Below, piece after piece: positions 1-5,872 of a DNA stretch of 11,201 nucleotides. Under the pieces are notes generated by a model. It worked only from the letters and a program-made list of their open reading frames with translations. It had not been told where the DNA came from and searched no databases. Positions within the stretch are counted from its first letter, which is position 1. Each line of letters begins with the position of its first letter. Both the position numbers and the translations under genes were made by a program. Source of the stretch: Candidatus Bathyarchaeota archaeon (lineage in GTDB: Archaea > Thermoproteota > Bathyarchaeia > TCS64); the NCBI GenBank assembly GCA_030691555.1, contig JAUYEB010000066.1, positions 1 through 11,201 of the forward strand, in the 5' to 3' direction.

Positions 1-77
1 TCATCCGGAGCGGCTTCGGCGTGGCGCAGAAGCAGAGGTACACGACCTCCAAGTTCATATCGTGGACGCCGCCGTGA
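1..77 (+). CDS. C-terminal end of an unidentified protein (5' truncated by window edge)
   Basis: Reading from base 3 gives 24 codons ending in TGA at 75-77 (peptide ending KFISWTPP). Nearly every codon of this frame ends in G or C and Arg is AGG or CGG, matching the codon habit of the complete genes here, whereas the other two frames look random. The tail is basic and polar with no membrane segment. Too little is present to name the protein. The gene enters from the left on the plus strand and is followed by a spacer without protein genes. Confidence 0.6.
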   Translation, partial: IRSGFGVAQKQRYTTSKFISWTPP

Positions 78-270
78 CACCTTCAGCGGGTGACGTTAAC
101 CGGCACTGAAGCTGTTAATGATCGGCTCTCCTAGCGACCGACGTTTGGCGATCCCCCACAATTTGCCGATGACCCAACATACTGAGACATTATTTATCGC
201 ACGGGGACAAAAACAGGGCTCGCCCGCCTCGGAAGCGGCCTCAATTTGACTCAGGGAGACAACGCAGATG
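78..270. other. Non-coding spacer upstream of the RNA candidate
   Basis: No reading frame here has the G/C-ending codon pattern of the neighbours, and base composition is lower in GC than in the genes. One AT-rich element at about 189-198 (TTATTTATC) resembles a TATA box and would place a start near 220, but I see no gene or convincing RNA fold there. Weak box C/D-like words occur near 166-185 but do not form a proper guide RNA. Otherwise nothing is recognised. Confidence 0.4.
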
Positions 271-279
271 GTATATATT
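271..279 (+). promoter_or_regulatory. TATA box of the structured RNA candidate
   Basis: GTATATATT stands alone in GC-rich surroundings. The centre of TATATA (272-277) lies about 27 bases before base 301, which is the first base of the closing helix of the predicted RNA. The same spacing separates TATA boxes from the start codons of several genes in this window, so the element fits as a promoter for a transcript starting at about 301. Confidence 0.6.
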
Positions 280-300
280 CTCCGGCTAGTATCTTGAATT

Positions 301-441
301 GCCCAGGTGCGAGCGTCTCAAGGGTCGGAGCAGCGTTCAAGACCCCCGCGAGGCGCCTGAACCCTGAGGGATGGGCCGCGAGAGGCCCCGGGGGCTTAGG
401 CTCCAGGGAACCCCGCATCCCCTCGGTGAGACCGCCTGGGC
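301..441 (+). ncRNA. Candidate free-standing structured RNA, about 141 nt, family unknown
   Basis: The two ends pair: 301-309 (GCCCAGGTG) with 433-441 (CGCCTGGGC), 9 bp including one G-U. Inside are two arms. Arm 1 pairs 313-319 with 350-356 (7 bp, one G-U) and 322-326 with 341-345 (5 bp), leaving a 14-base loop. Arm 2 pairs 364-373 with 416-426 (10 bp, one bulged C at 419) and branches into hairpins 374-377/384-387 (loop GCGAGA) and 389-393/411-415. A TATA box sits 27 bases upstream and a T-rich run follows at 449-455. The next gene is convergent, so this is not a leader or riboswitch for a downstream gene. It lacks the conserved words I would expect for 5S rRNA, SRP RNA, RNase P RNA or tRNA. 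A 98-codon open frame crosses the region but has poor codon use. The fold was paired by hand; the family is not identified. Confidence 0.55.
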
Positions 442-471
442 AACTCCATTTTATTGAAAAACTATACGCTC
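442..471. terminator. T-rich two-way termination region
   Basis: The 30 bases between the RNA candidate and the convergent membrane-protein gene carry TTTTATT (449-455) on the plus strand and, reading the other way, TTTTT (457-461). Archaeal termination uses short T-runs, so each unit has one just after its end. There is no strong hairpin. The assignment rests on position and composition. Confidence 0.45.
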
Positions 472-1104
472 TCAGCCGCCCGGTCGTAGTCCGAAGATGC
501 CGCCGTTTGTCTGCGTCGGCGCGCTACTCGCCATGGCCATAGTTACGAGACCGAGAGCTATGACGATGAACGTTGGCAGAAGTGCTATGAGCGCTGATCT
601 CCTCCCCGAAAGCCCGTAGTTGATCATCACCGCGACCCCCGTCAGGATCAGGGTCACGACGGTGAAGACGTTGAAGGCGTCGAAGAATAAGTCTAGCCCC
701 GTGGTGGCCGCCGTCGACATGGGTTGGCCCAACACAGGGTAGTACACGAACCTGAGGATCTGCTGCCCGAGTATGGGGAGCGACGCGTAGCCGCTCAGGG
801 CGAACATCCTGTTCAGGCTCCCCTTCCCGCCGAGTAGGCGGGCGCCCCCGTGGTAGATGACCGTAGACAGCACCCACCCGAGCAGGGTCCCGACGACGGC
901 TATGACGGCGGAGGCGTTCTTGATCATGTCGCCGGCGCCCGCGATGGGCACCTCGATGTTCCCGACCGTAGTATAGGCGGTGGCCGCGGACAGGGCGGCT
1001 GTGACTAAGATTATAACAAGCGCGTTCCTCAGGCTCTTCTCTGTGACCCCGCCGAGCCAAGCCTTGATCGGCGCGAGCCTCCCAGTGTGCTGCTTATCCG
1101 TCAA
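472..1104 (-). CDS. Yip1-family integral membrane protein
   Basis: A 210-residue protein with about five membrane segments, roughly at residues 25-45, 65-88, 100-125, 143-165 and 168-192. The stretch around residues 97-124 (LNRMFALSGYASLP, then FVYYPVL) and the overall pattern resemble the Yip1 domain, a family of small multi-helix membrane proteins linked to membrane trafficking in eukaryotes and of unclear role in archaea. Translation starts at a TTG at 1104, preceded by GAGGTG (1112-1117) seven bases upstream. A TATA box at 1140-1145 would give a leader of only about 10-15 bases. It is divergent from the AlaX-like gene and convergent with the RNA candidate. The family call is from pattern memory and fairly good; the function is not known. 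Confidence 0.85.
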   Translation of the reverse strand: MTDKQHTGRLAPIKAWLGGVTEKSLRNALVIILVTAALSAATAYTTVGNIEVPIAGAGDMIKNASAVIAVVGTLLGWVLSTVIYHGGARLLGGKGSLNRMFALSGYASLPILGQQILRFVYYPVLGQPMSTAATTGLDLFFDAFNVFTVVTLILTGVAVMINYGLSGRRSALIALLPTFIVIALGLVTMAMASSAPTQTNGGIFGLRPGG

Positions 1105-1138
1105 CCCTAAGCACCTCTGAATAGACCCTGAGCCACAG

Positions 1139-1146
1139 ATATATAG
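1139..1146 (-). promoter_or_regulatory. TATA box and SD of the Yip1-like gene
   Basis: GATATATAG (1139-1147 region) is the only AT-rich block upstream of the minus-strand TTG start at 1104. It predicts a start of transcription near 1115-1118. A GAGGTG at 1112-1117 is a Shine-Dalgarno match, so this gene appears to have a very short leader rather than none. Confidence 0.55.
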
Positions 1147-1172
1147 TTGACCTCTACCTAGTCGGGTCTCGC

Positions 1173-1178
1173 TTAAAT
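1173..1178 (+). promoter_or_regulatory. TATA box of the AlaX-like/racemase-like operon
   Basis: TTAAAT flanked by C/G lies with its centre 28-29 bases before TTG at 1204, the same spacing and nearly the same word as at the beta-lactamase-like gene (complement of 5861-5866). It implies a leaderless mRNA that starts at or next to TTG 1204, and argues against the GTG at 1183, which would lie upstream of the transcript start. Confidence 0.55.
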
Positions 1179-1203
1179 CCGCGTGCGGGCCCGGTTAGGT
1201 GTA

Positions 1204-1680
1204 TTGGTCGCGTCGGACGAAGTCAGGGGGCACACCGCCATCCACGTGCTGAAGGGGGCGGTCGTCCACGTCCTCGGCAGGGGCGCCAAGTGGTCGGCGA
1301 GCGCCTACAGCCAGGGAGCCCACGGGGGGCTCACCGTGCAGTTTGACCGGAAGCCCACCGACGAGGAGATGCAGGGGATAGAGGAGGCGGTGAACCGGAA
1401 GATCGGGGAGGACGCCCCGACCGAGGTGCACGAGATGGCCCGCAGCGACGCCGAGGCCCGCTGGGGCGACGACATCTACGACCTCTTCCCCCTCCCAGCC
1501 GAGCTCAAGGTAGTGAAGGTCTTCCACCTCCCCGGCTGGAACGTCAACACCTGCGGCAAGCAGCACTGCGCGAAGACTGGGGAGGTGGGCGGGATCAAGA
1601 TAGTAAAGTGGCGCTACAGGGCCAACAAGCAGCTCCTGGAGATGAGCTTCGACGTAACCGGTATAAACGGGTCAGGTTAA
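1204..1680 (+). CDS. AlaX-like tRNA-editing domain protein (SAD domain only)
   Basis: About 158 residues, corresponding to the second-additional/editing domain shared by alanyl- and threonyl-tRNA synthetases and the free-standing AlaX proteins, which remove the wrong amino acid from charged tRNA(Ala). The zinc/catalytic signature is present: HTAIH (H10, H14, HxxxH) after a short N-terminus, and NTCGKQHC (C117, H121, CxxxH) followed by KTGEVGGIKI. The N-terminal beta-barrel of longer AlaX types is missing, so this is the small class seen in several archaea. The start is set at TTG 1204 because it sits 28 bases after a TATA box; GTG 1183 would add seven residues. It is the first gene of a unit with the racemase-like gene 21 bases downstream. 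The editing substrate (Ser or Gly) cannot be told from sequence. Confidence 0.88.
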   Translation: MVASDEVRGHTAIHVLKGAVVHVLGRGAKWSASAYSQGAHGGLTVQFDRKPTDEEMQGIEEAVNRKIGEDAPTEVHEMARSDAEARWGDDIYDLFPLPAELKVVKVFHLPGWNVNTCGKQHCAKTGEVGGIKIVKWRYRANKQLLEMSFDVTGINGSG

Positions 1681-1685
1681 CTAGT

Positions 1686-1701
1686 ACCCGGTGTAACGGG
1701 T
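1686..1701 (+). promoter_or_regulatory. Small hairpin abutting the TTG start of the racemase-like gene
   Basis: ACCCG (1686-1690) and CGGGT (1697-1701) can form a 5 bp stem with loop GTGTAA, ending one base before the TTG start codon at 1702. The right half is also a near-copy of CCGGTATAAACGGGT at 1658-1672, which contains a TATAAA that may act as an internal promoter. The hairpin could tune initiation of the second gene. It is short, so chance is possible. Confidence 0.3.
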
Positions 1702-2703
1702 TTGAAGTTCAGCAGATACCTCTCGTGCATCGACACCCACTGCAGCGGCGAGTCCACTAGGATCGTCGTCGGCGGGCTGCCGAAGCTCCGCGGCAAGACG
1801 ATGTCGGAGAAGCAGAAGTATTTCCAGGACCATTATCACAGCCTCCTCGGCACCCTGATGAAGGAGCCGAGGGGCTTCGACGGCATGCTGGGCAGCGTCC
1901 TCACCGAGGCGACCGTCCCCGAGGCGGACGTCGGCGTCATCTACCTCTGGACCGACGGCTACTTCAGCGCCTGCGGCGACTCGACCTACAGCTGCAGCGC
2001 CGCCCTCGTAAACACGGGCATGGTCGACGTGAAGGAGCCGTACACGGAGATCACCTTCGACACCGTCAGCGGCTTAGTCAAGACGAAGGTGGAGGTGAAG
2101 GACGGCGTCGCCAAGAGCATAGCGATGCAGGGCGTGCCCAGCTTCTACTGGAAGACGATGAAGTTCGACGTCCCAAAGGTGGGTGAGGTCGAGGCGGACA
2201 TCGCATACGGCGGCCTCTGGTACGCCTTCATCGACGCGGACAGCATCGGCCTAAAGCCCACCCTAGAGAACAAGGGCGAGTGGATACCCCTCGGTTGGAA
2301 GATCAGGAACTTCATAGCCGACAGCATTAAGGTCGACCACCCCGAGTACCCGGCGCTGAACATACTCGACCTCGTCACCTTCTACACGAAGCCGAGCAAG
2401 AAGGAGTACACGAGCAGGCACTGGAACGTCTTCGGCCCCAAGCAGACGTGCAGGAGCCCCGCGGGCACGTGTACGAACGCACGCATGGCGGCGCTCTACG
2501 GCAAGGGTGAGCTGAAGCCGGGGCAGGAGGTCAAGTTCGAGTCAACCATCAGCACCGTGATGACGGGCAGGATAGCGAGGGAGGTCAAGGTGGGGAAGTA
2601 CAAGGCGATAGTCCCCGACGTGGTCGCCTCCGCCTACATCACCGGCTTCACTCAGGTGGTCATCGACCCCGACGACCCCCTAAAGGGCGGATTCCTACTC
2701 TAA
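1702..2703 (+). CDS. Proline racemase / hydroxyproline epimerase family protein with altered active site
   Basis: 333 residues, the usual length of the family (proline racemase, 4-hydroxyproline 2-epimerase, trans-3-hydroxyproline dehydratase). Family marks are IDTHCSGESTR (10-20), GGLP..GKTMSEK (24-37), EPRG (55-58), MLGSVLTE (62-69) and AYGGLWYAFIDAD (168-180). The first catalytic Cys is kept (C91) but its motif reads ACGDST where CGHGT or CGHNS is usual. The second motif, normally DRSPCGTGT, reads CRSPAGTCT at 250-258: Asp is Cys250, the catalytic Cys is Ala254, and a new Cys257 stands three residues on. This excludes a standard two-thiol racemase; a dehydratase-like or other reaction is possible. 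Start TTG 1702 follows the AlaX-like stop by 21 bases. It converges on the creatininase-family gene, with nine bases between stops. Family is sure, activity is not. Confidence 0.88.
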   Translation: MKFSRYLSCIDTHCSGESTRIVVGGLPKLRGKTMSEKQKYFQDHYHSLLGTLMKEPRGFDGMLGSVLTEATVPEADVGVIYLWTDGYFSACGDSTYSCSAALVNTGMVDVKEPYTEITFDTVSGLVKTKVEVKDGVAKSIAMQGVPSFYWKTMKFDVPKVGEVEADIAYGGLWYAFIDADSIGLKPTLENKGEWIPLGWKIRNFIADSIKVDHPEYPALNILDLVTFYTKPSKKEYTSRHWNVFGPKQTCRSPAGTCTNARMAALYGKGELKPGQEVKFESTISTVMTGRIAREVKVGKYKAIVPDVVASAYITGFTQVVIDPDDPLKGGFLL

Positions 2704-2712
2704 CCTTTTCCA

Positions 2713-3474
2713 CTACTTGTGCGGCTTGGGGAGGAGGTCCTCAAGCTTCGCAGCCTTCAGCTCCTCGGCGAAGGCGCACAGCTCGTCGACGTGAGCCTTG
2801 ACGATCTCCTCGCCGTGGGGCGCGGTCGCCTTCGTCGCCTCTATCGTCTTCCCCGCCGCGCCGAATACGCCGGTGGGGCTGAGGTCGATGGTATCCCAGC
2901 CGAAATCGGCGGGACCCACCTTCTGAGCCTTCATCCTGATGCCCGCGAGGGCCTCGTTCTGCTTGGTGTCGACGGCCTTTCCCATCTTGACCAGCTCCGG
3001 GCGTAGGTGGAGCATGACGCTTGTCTCGTCCTCCCCCGCGTGGCCGTCCAGCTTCGCGGGGAACGCATTCGCTATGGCGGTGAATATGTCCTCGTCGCTC
3101 CTCAGGTCCTCGGCGACCTCCTTGAGGCTGGCGGTGTTGCCGCCGTGGCCGTTGACTATGATGAACTTCCGGGGGCCGTGGCTCGACGCGCTGAGGATCA
3201 CGTCGCTCACGTAGTCGCGGAAGACGCTGGGGCGGACCCAGAGGGTGCCTGGGAACTGCCTGTGGTGGCTGCTTACGCCGACGGCGACGACCGGGAGCAC
3301 CGGCAGCCCGGTCCTATCCCCTACAATGTTCGCGACCGCCTCCGCGGTCATGTGGTCCGTCCCCAGTGGGCAGTGGGGGCCGTGCTGCTCCGTGCTCCCC
3401 ACCGGCAGGATGACCGTGTCGACTCCCCCCAGGATCGACTGCGCGTCGACCCATGAGACCTCGGCGAGCTTCAT
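2713..3474 (-). CDS. Creatininase-family metal-dependent amidohydrolase
   Basis: 253 residues from ATG 3474, normal for the creatininase family, which includes creatinine amidohydrolase, FAPy deformylase ArfB and the mycofactocin protease MftE. Metal-binding motifs are all visible: PVGSTEQHGPH (E29, H31), LGTDH (D40), IIVNGHGGN (H110) and GHAGEDETS (145-152, E150). The open frame continues 46 codons upstream of ATG 3474, but that extension reads like non-coding DNA and overlaps the divergent gene's promoter, so it was dropped. A TATA-like TTAATA (3505-3510, complement) would give a leader of fewer than ten bases. The specific substrate cannot be told. A link with the racemase-like neighbour is only positional. 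Confidence 0.9.
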   Translation of the reverse strand: MKLAEVSWVDAQSILGGVDTVILPVGSTEQHGPHCPLGTDHMTAEAVANIVGDRTGLPVLPVVAVGVSSHHRQFPGTLWVRPSVFRDYVSDVILSASSHGPRKFIIVNGHGGNTASLKEVAEDLRSDEDIFTAIANAFPAKLDGHAGEDETSVMLHLRPELVKMGKAVDTKQNEALAGIRMKAQKVGPADFGWDTIDLSPTGVFGAAGKTIEATKATAPHGEEIVKAHVDELCAFAEELKAAKLEDLLPKPHK

Positions 3475-3562
3475 AGTTATCAGAATTAAAAGTGGGGTTG
3501 GGGGTATTAACGGTTGATCGCGGCGATAGGATTTTTCTATTCGACCGAAAATATCCCCTACG
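3475..3562. promoter_or_regulatory. Divergent promoter region, creatininase-like and unknown small gene
   Basis: This 88-base AT-richer spacer separates two divergent genes. For the minus-strand gene, TTAATA lies at 3505-3510 on the complement. For the plus-strand gene, ATTTTTCTAT (3531-3540) has its centre about 27 bases before TTG 3563, again predicting a leaderless transcript. GATAGG and CTATTC around the T-run form a loose inverted repeat (3525-3541) that could be an operator, but it is weak. Confidence 0.45.
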
Positions 3563-3991
3563 TTGTCCTCCGCCGACGGCGCCCTCGTAGTCGTCTTCGA
3601 GGGGCAGCGCACACGCGTCCGCGTCTTCCGCCGCTTCTTCTACCCCGTACAGGCGAGGGACGAGGACGTCGAGGTCATCGTCTACTCCGACACGGGCCGG
3701 GAGAGGGAGGTCACATACAGGAGGGCCGACGAGTACGAACTGGACAACCCACTCAGGCTCATAGCCATGATCCGCCTCGCGCGGGCGATGAAGGTGCTCC
3801 AGATCGACCCCCCCGTGAACGGCGTCCAGAACCTGAGGCTGACCATCTGCAGGAGCACCGAGCTTATCGGACCCGACGTGGAGCGGGACGAGTGGATGCC
3901 GTTCGACCCGACACGGATGAGGCCACTAGACGAGCGGATAAGGGACGCCAAGAGGCGTGCCAGGTGGAGGCAGAGGCTCAAGGGGCGCTAG
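3563..3991 (+). CDS. Uncharacterised 142-residue protein
   Basis: Codons are strongly G/C-ending with AGG-rich Arg, so this is a real gene. I do not recognise the family. The first 55 residues alternate hydrophobic and charged residues (ALVVVFEGQ, RVRVFRRFFYPV, VEVIVYS) and suggest a small beta-sheet domain; the middle (62-83) is probably helical, and the last 20 residues are very basic (RDAKRRARWRQRLKGR), which could bind nucleic acid or be a charged tail. There is no signal peptide or membrane segment. Start TTG 3563 is placed 27 bases after a T-rich TATA element. Its stop shares the CTAG at 3988-3991 with the stop of the convergent DHH gene. Confidence 0.8.
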   Translation: MSSADGALVVVFEGQRTRVRVFRRFFYPVQARDEDVEVIVYSDTGREREVTYRRADEYELDNPLRLIAMIRLARAMKVLQIDPPVNGVQNLRLTICRSTELIGPDVERDEWMPFDPTRMRPLDERIRDAKRRARWRQRLKGR

Positions 3992-4935
3992 GGGTTCAGC
4001 TCCCCGGCGAGGTCGGCCAAGAAGGCGTCGAGCTTCGCGCGCGGGACCTTCGCCCCGCTGGCTCGTGCGTGGCCGCCGCCGAAGCCGCCGTGCCTCTTCG
4101 AGAGCCTCGACGCGATGTCCCCGAGGTGCTCGGGGAGCCTCCTCTCGCCGCGCATGCTTATGTTCACCATCTCCCCCTGCTCCTTCCAGCAGAGGCCGAC
4201 GGGGACGAGCAGCGTGTCCATGACTATGTTGGCAACCTCCCCCGTGCTCAGGTCTTCGCCGCACTCCATGTAGGCGAGCCTACCGAGTATCTTCGCCCTC
4301 CCGGGGACAGTCTCCTTTATCCTCACGATCTTCTCGAGCTGGCTCATCGCCGCCTCGACGACCCCCCTGATCCTGTGGGGGTAGGCGTAGCGGCTCAGCT
4401 CCTCGACGATCCTCTCCTTGAAGGGCTTGGACTGGTCGCTGCCGAGGGCCGACCCAAGCAGGAGGGCCTCGTGCCCCACGAACTTCCTGTCCATCCCGTC
4501 CATGAGTTTTGAGGCTATCGGGCCATCCTCGAACATGTCGTTGACGGCGGCGTAGGCGGCGAGCCGCGCGGCGTCCTTTTCAAGTTGCTCCTTGAAGTGG
4601 TCGTAGACGAGGGCCGAGGCGCAGTCGGAGGTGTCGTGGATGATCTCGACACCGAGGCTCCTCAGCCACGCTGAGAGGGTCGGCTCCATGGGGTGGTGGT
4701 CGATGATAGTGACCGTCGCGAAGCCCCTTATCCTCTCGATCTGCGGGACGAGCGCCTCACGGAGGTTGAGGTCGGTTATGTAGAGGGAGTCGTATCCCGG
4801 CTCGATCCCCCCGAGTGCCTCCTCGAGGTCGTCGTAGTTGGCAAGTATCGTCTCCGTGCCGAAGAGGCGGCGGAGGAGGGCGGCGCAGACGAGGCCGTCG
4901 GGGTCGTCTCCGTGGGTGATGTGGGCGAACTGCAT
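3988..4935 (-). CDS. DHH/DHHA1-family phosphoesterase
   Basis: 315 residues with the DHH phosphoesterase core at the N-terminus and a DHHA1 substrate-binding domain at the C-terminus. Motifs: THGDDPDG (7-14, D10, D11, D13), TDLN (54-57, D55), IDHHP (78-82, the name-giving motif), VND (131-133) and RHGGFGGGHARASGA (281-295, the glycine-rich DHHA1 motif). Together these ligate two Mn ions and grip a phosphate or short nucleotide; relatives hydrolyse nanoRNA, cyclic dinucleotides or pyrophosphate, and the archaeal substrate is open. No membrane or regulatory domain is present, so it is cytoplasmic. ATG 4935 is the only sensible start. TTTATC on the complement of 4971-4976 predicts a leader of about 12 bases. 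Confidence 0.92.
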   Translation of the reverse strand: MQFAHITHGDDPDGLVCAALLRRLFGTETILANYDDLEEALGGIEPGYDSLYITDLNLREALVPQIERIRGFATVTIIDHHPMEPTLSAWLRSLGVEIIHDTSDCASALVYDHFKEQLEKDAARLAAYAAVNDMFEDGPIASKLMDGMDRKFVGHEALLLGSALGSDQSKPFKERIVEELSRYAYPHRIRGVVEAAMSQLEKIVRIKETVPGRAKILGRLAYMECGEDLSTGEVANIVMDTLLVPVGLCWKEQGEMVNISMRGERRLPEHLGDIASRLSKRHGGFGGGHARASGAKVPRAKLDAFLADLAGELNP

Positions 4936-4970
4936 GGGGACCGCTTCAAGAAAATGCGACGCATCTACGT

Positions 4971-4978
4971 GATAAATA
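4971..4978 (-). promoter_or_regulatory. TATA box of the DHH phosphoesterase gene
   Basis: TATTTATC (complement of 4971-4978) lies in the 49-base gap between the beta-lactamase-like stop and ATG 4935. At the usual spacing transcription would begin near 4947, giving the phosphoesterase its own promoter although it follows another minus-strand gene closely. Confidence 0.5.
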
Positions 4979-4984
4979 CTCGCC

Positions 4985-5836
4985 TCACGCGGCCTTCCTG
5001 CCCTGCGGCGTCGAGGCCGAGACCTCCTCGAAGTAGGCGTGGACGAGGGACGCGGCCTCCGTGAGGACTGATAGGGCGCCGACCATGTGCAGGTCGGTCG
5101 AGGGTATGTGCTTCGCGAGCAGAGCGACTACGTAGGGGCGCCTGGGCTGGTAGACTATCCCCGCGTCCAGGGTCGCCCCAGAGACCCACCCCGACTTATC
5201 GGCGACCTCGACCGGGTCCGGGACCGCGTTCCTGATCACCCCCTGGACCATCCCCTCCTTCGGCCTCCTCAGCATCTTCAGCGTCTCCCCGCAGACGAAG
5301 GGGCTGAGGACCCTCGGGCTGTGCAGCTCCTCGAACAGGGCGACCAGCTCCCTAGGCGTCGTGAAGCTGTCCTTACCGGCCTTGAATGCCTCCATGTCCA
5401 TCATCTTCCGAGTCAGCCGGGTCTCGCGGAGCCCGATGGCGGAGACGGTTGAGTTGATCTCCTCCATCCCGAGGAGGTCGATCAGGTAGTTCGTCGAGGA
5501 GTTGTCGCTGACGTTGATCATCAGGGCGACGTAGTCGGTGAGTGGCATAGTCACGGCGCCTGGGGTGAGGGTCTTGATAACGCCGCTTCCCCCGGCCTTG
5601 TGAGCCTCCACGTACCGGACGGGCGTCATGGGGTCGAGGATCTTCGCCTCGACGCGCCTGTAGTACTCGATGAGTATCGGCACCTTGATGGTGCTTGCGA
5701 CGGGGAAGACCTCGTCCCCGTTGACCATGAAGGACTCGCCGTTGGTCAGGTCCTTGACGGCGGCGCCCATGATCCCCTCGTAGCCCTCGGAGGCATCCAC
5801 GAGCCTCCCGCAGAGCTTCTTGAACAGGAGAGACAT
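4985..5836 (-). CDS. Class A beta-lactamase-related serine hydrolase, cytoplasmic
   Basis: 283 residues with the beta-lactamase/PBP-like fold. Catalytic motifs: ASTIK (47-51, nucleophile S48 and K51), SDN (110-112) and KSG (214-216). The place of the class A ExxLN motif holds RKMMDMEAFKAG (143-154), a form I associate with archaeal and bacterial beta-lactamase-related hydrolases of the PF13354 type rather than true resistance enzymes. There is no signal peptide or lipobox, so the enzyme is probably cytoplasmic, which argues against a cell-wall role; a peptidase or esterase acting on small molecules is a fair guess. ATG 5836 lies 27-28 bases after a TTAAAT box, which marks it as leaderless. 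It stands between the hydroxyacid dehydrogenase and the DHH gene, both on the same strand but with their own promoters. Confidence 0.9.
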   Translation of the reverse strand: MSLLFKKLCGRLVDASEGYEGIMGAAVKDLTNGESFMVNGDEVFPVASTIKVPILIEYYRRVEAKILDPMTPVRYVEAHKAGGSGVIKTLTPGAVTMPLTDYVALMINVSDNSSTNYLIDLLGMEEINSTVSAIGLRETRLTRKMMDMEAFKAGKDSFTTPRELVALFEELHSPRVLSPFVCGETLKMLRRPKEGMVQGVIRNAVPDPVEVADKSGWVSGATLDAGIVYQPRRPYVVALLAKHIPSTDLHMVGALSVLTEAASLVHAYFEEVSASTPQGRKAA

Positions 5837-5860
5837 CGGGGACTAGATGGGGTGGTGCGG

Positions 5861-5866
5861 ATTTAA
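5861..5866 (-). promoter_or_regulatory. TATA box of the beta-lactamase-like gene
   Basis: TTAAAT (complement of 5861-5866) with its centre 27.5 bases before the A of ATG 5836. It lies in the 36-base gap after the dehydrogenase stop and shows that the hydrolase is separately transcribed, without leader. Confidence 0.6.
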
Positions 5867-5872
5867 CCCTCT

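Noticed and set aside
166..185. Box C/D-like words (CCGATGA ... CTGA) suggesting a guide RNA
   Set aside because: Box C matches only in part, no proper second C'/D' pair lies at the right spacing, and no terminal stem is present.
301..441. RNA segment as 5S rRNA
   Set aside because: The three-way shape with a closing helix is similar, but the conserved loop sequences of 5S (such as the CCGAAC loop) are absent, arm 2 is branched and the length is too great.
246..542. 98-codon plus-strand open frame over the spacer
   Set aside because: Codon use differs from all true genes here, no start signal fits, it covers the self-pairing RNA segment and runs into the end of the Yip1-like gene on the other strand.
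524..1060. Long alternative frames inside genes (for example 524-1060, 3514-4512, 6270-6923, 8008-9117)
   Set aside because: They are shadows of GC-rich genes: rich in Arg, Gly and Pro, without family motifs, and opposite to or out of frame with clearly real proteins.
1183..1203. GTG 1183 as start of the AlaX-like gene
   Set aside because: It lies between the TATA box and the predicted transcript start. It remains possible if transcription begins further upstream.
3475..3612. 46-residue N-terminal extension of the creatininase-like protein
   Set aside because: It would cover the divergent promoter and part of the opposite gene, its composition is unlike the family, and ATG 3474 gives the normal family N-terminus.
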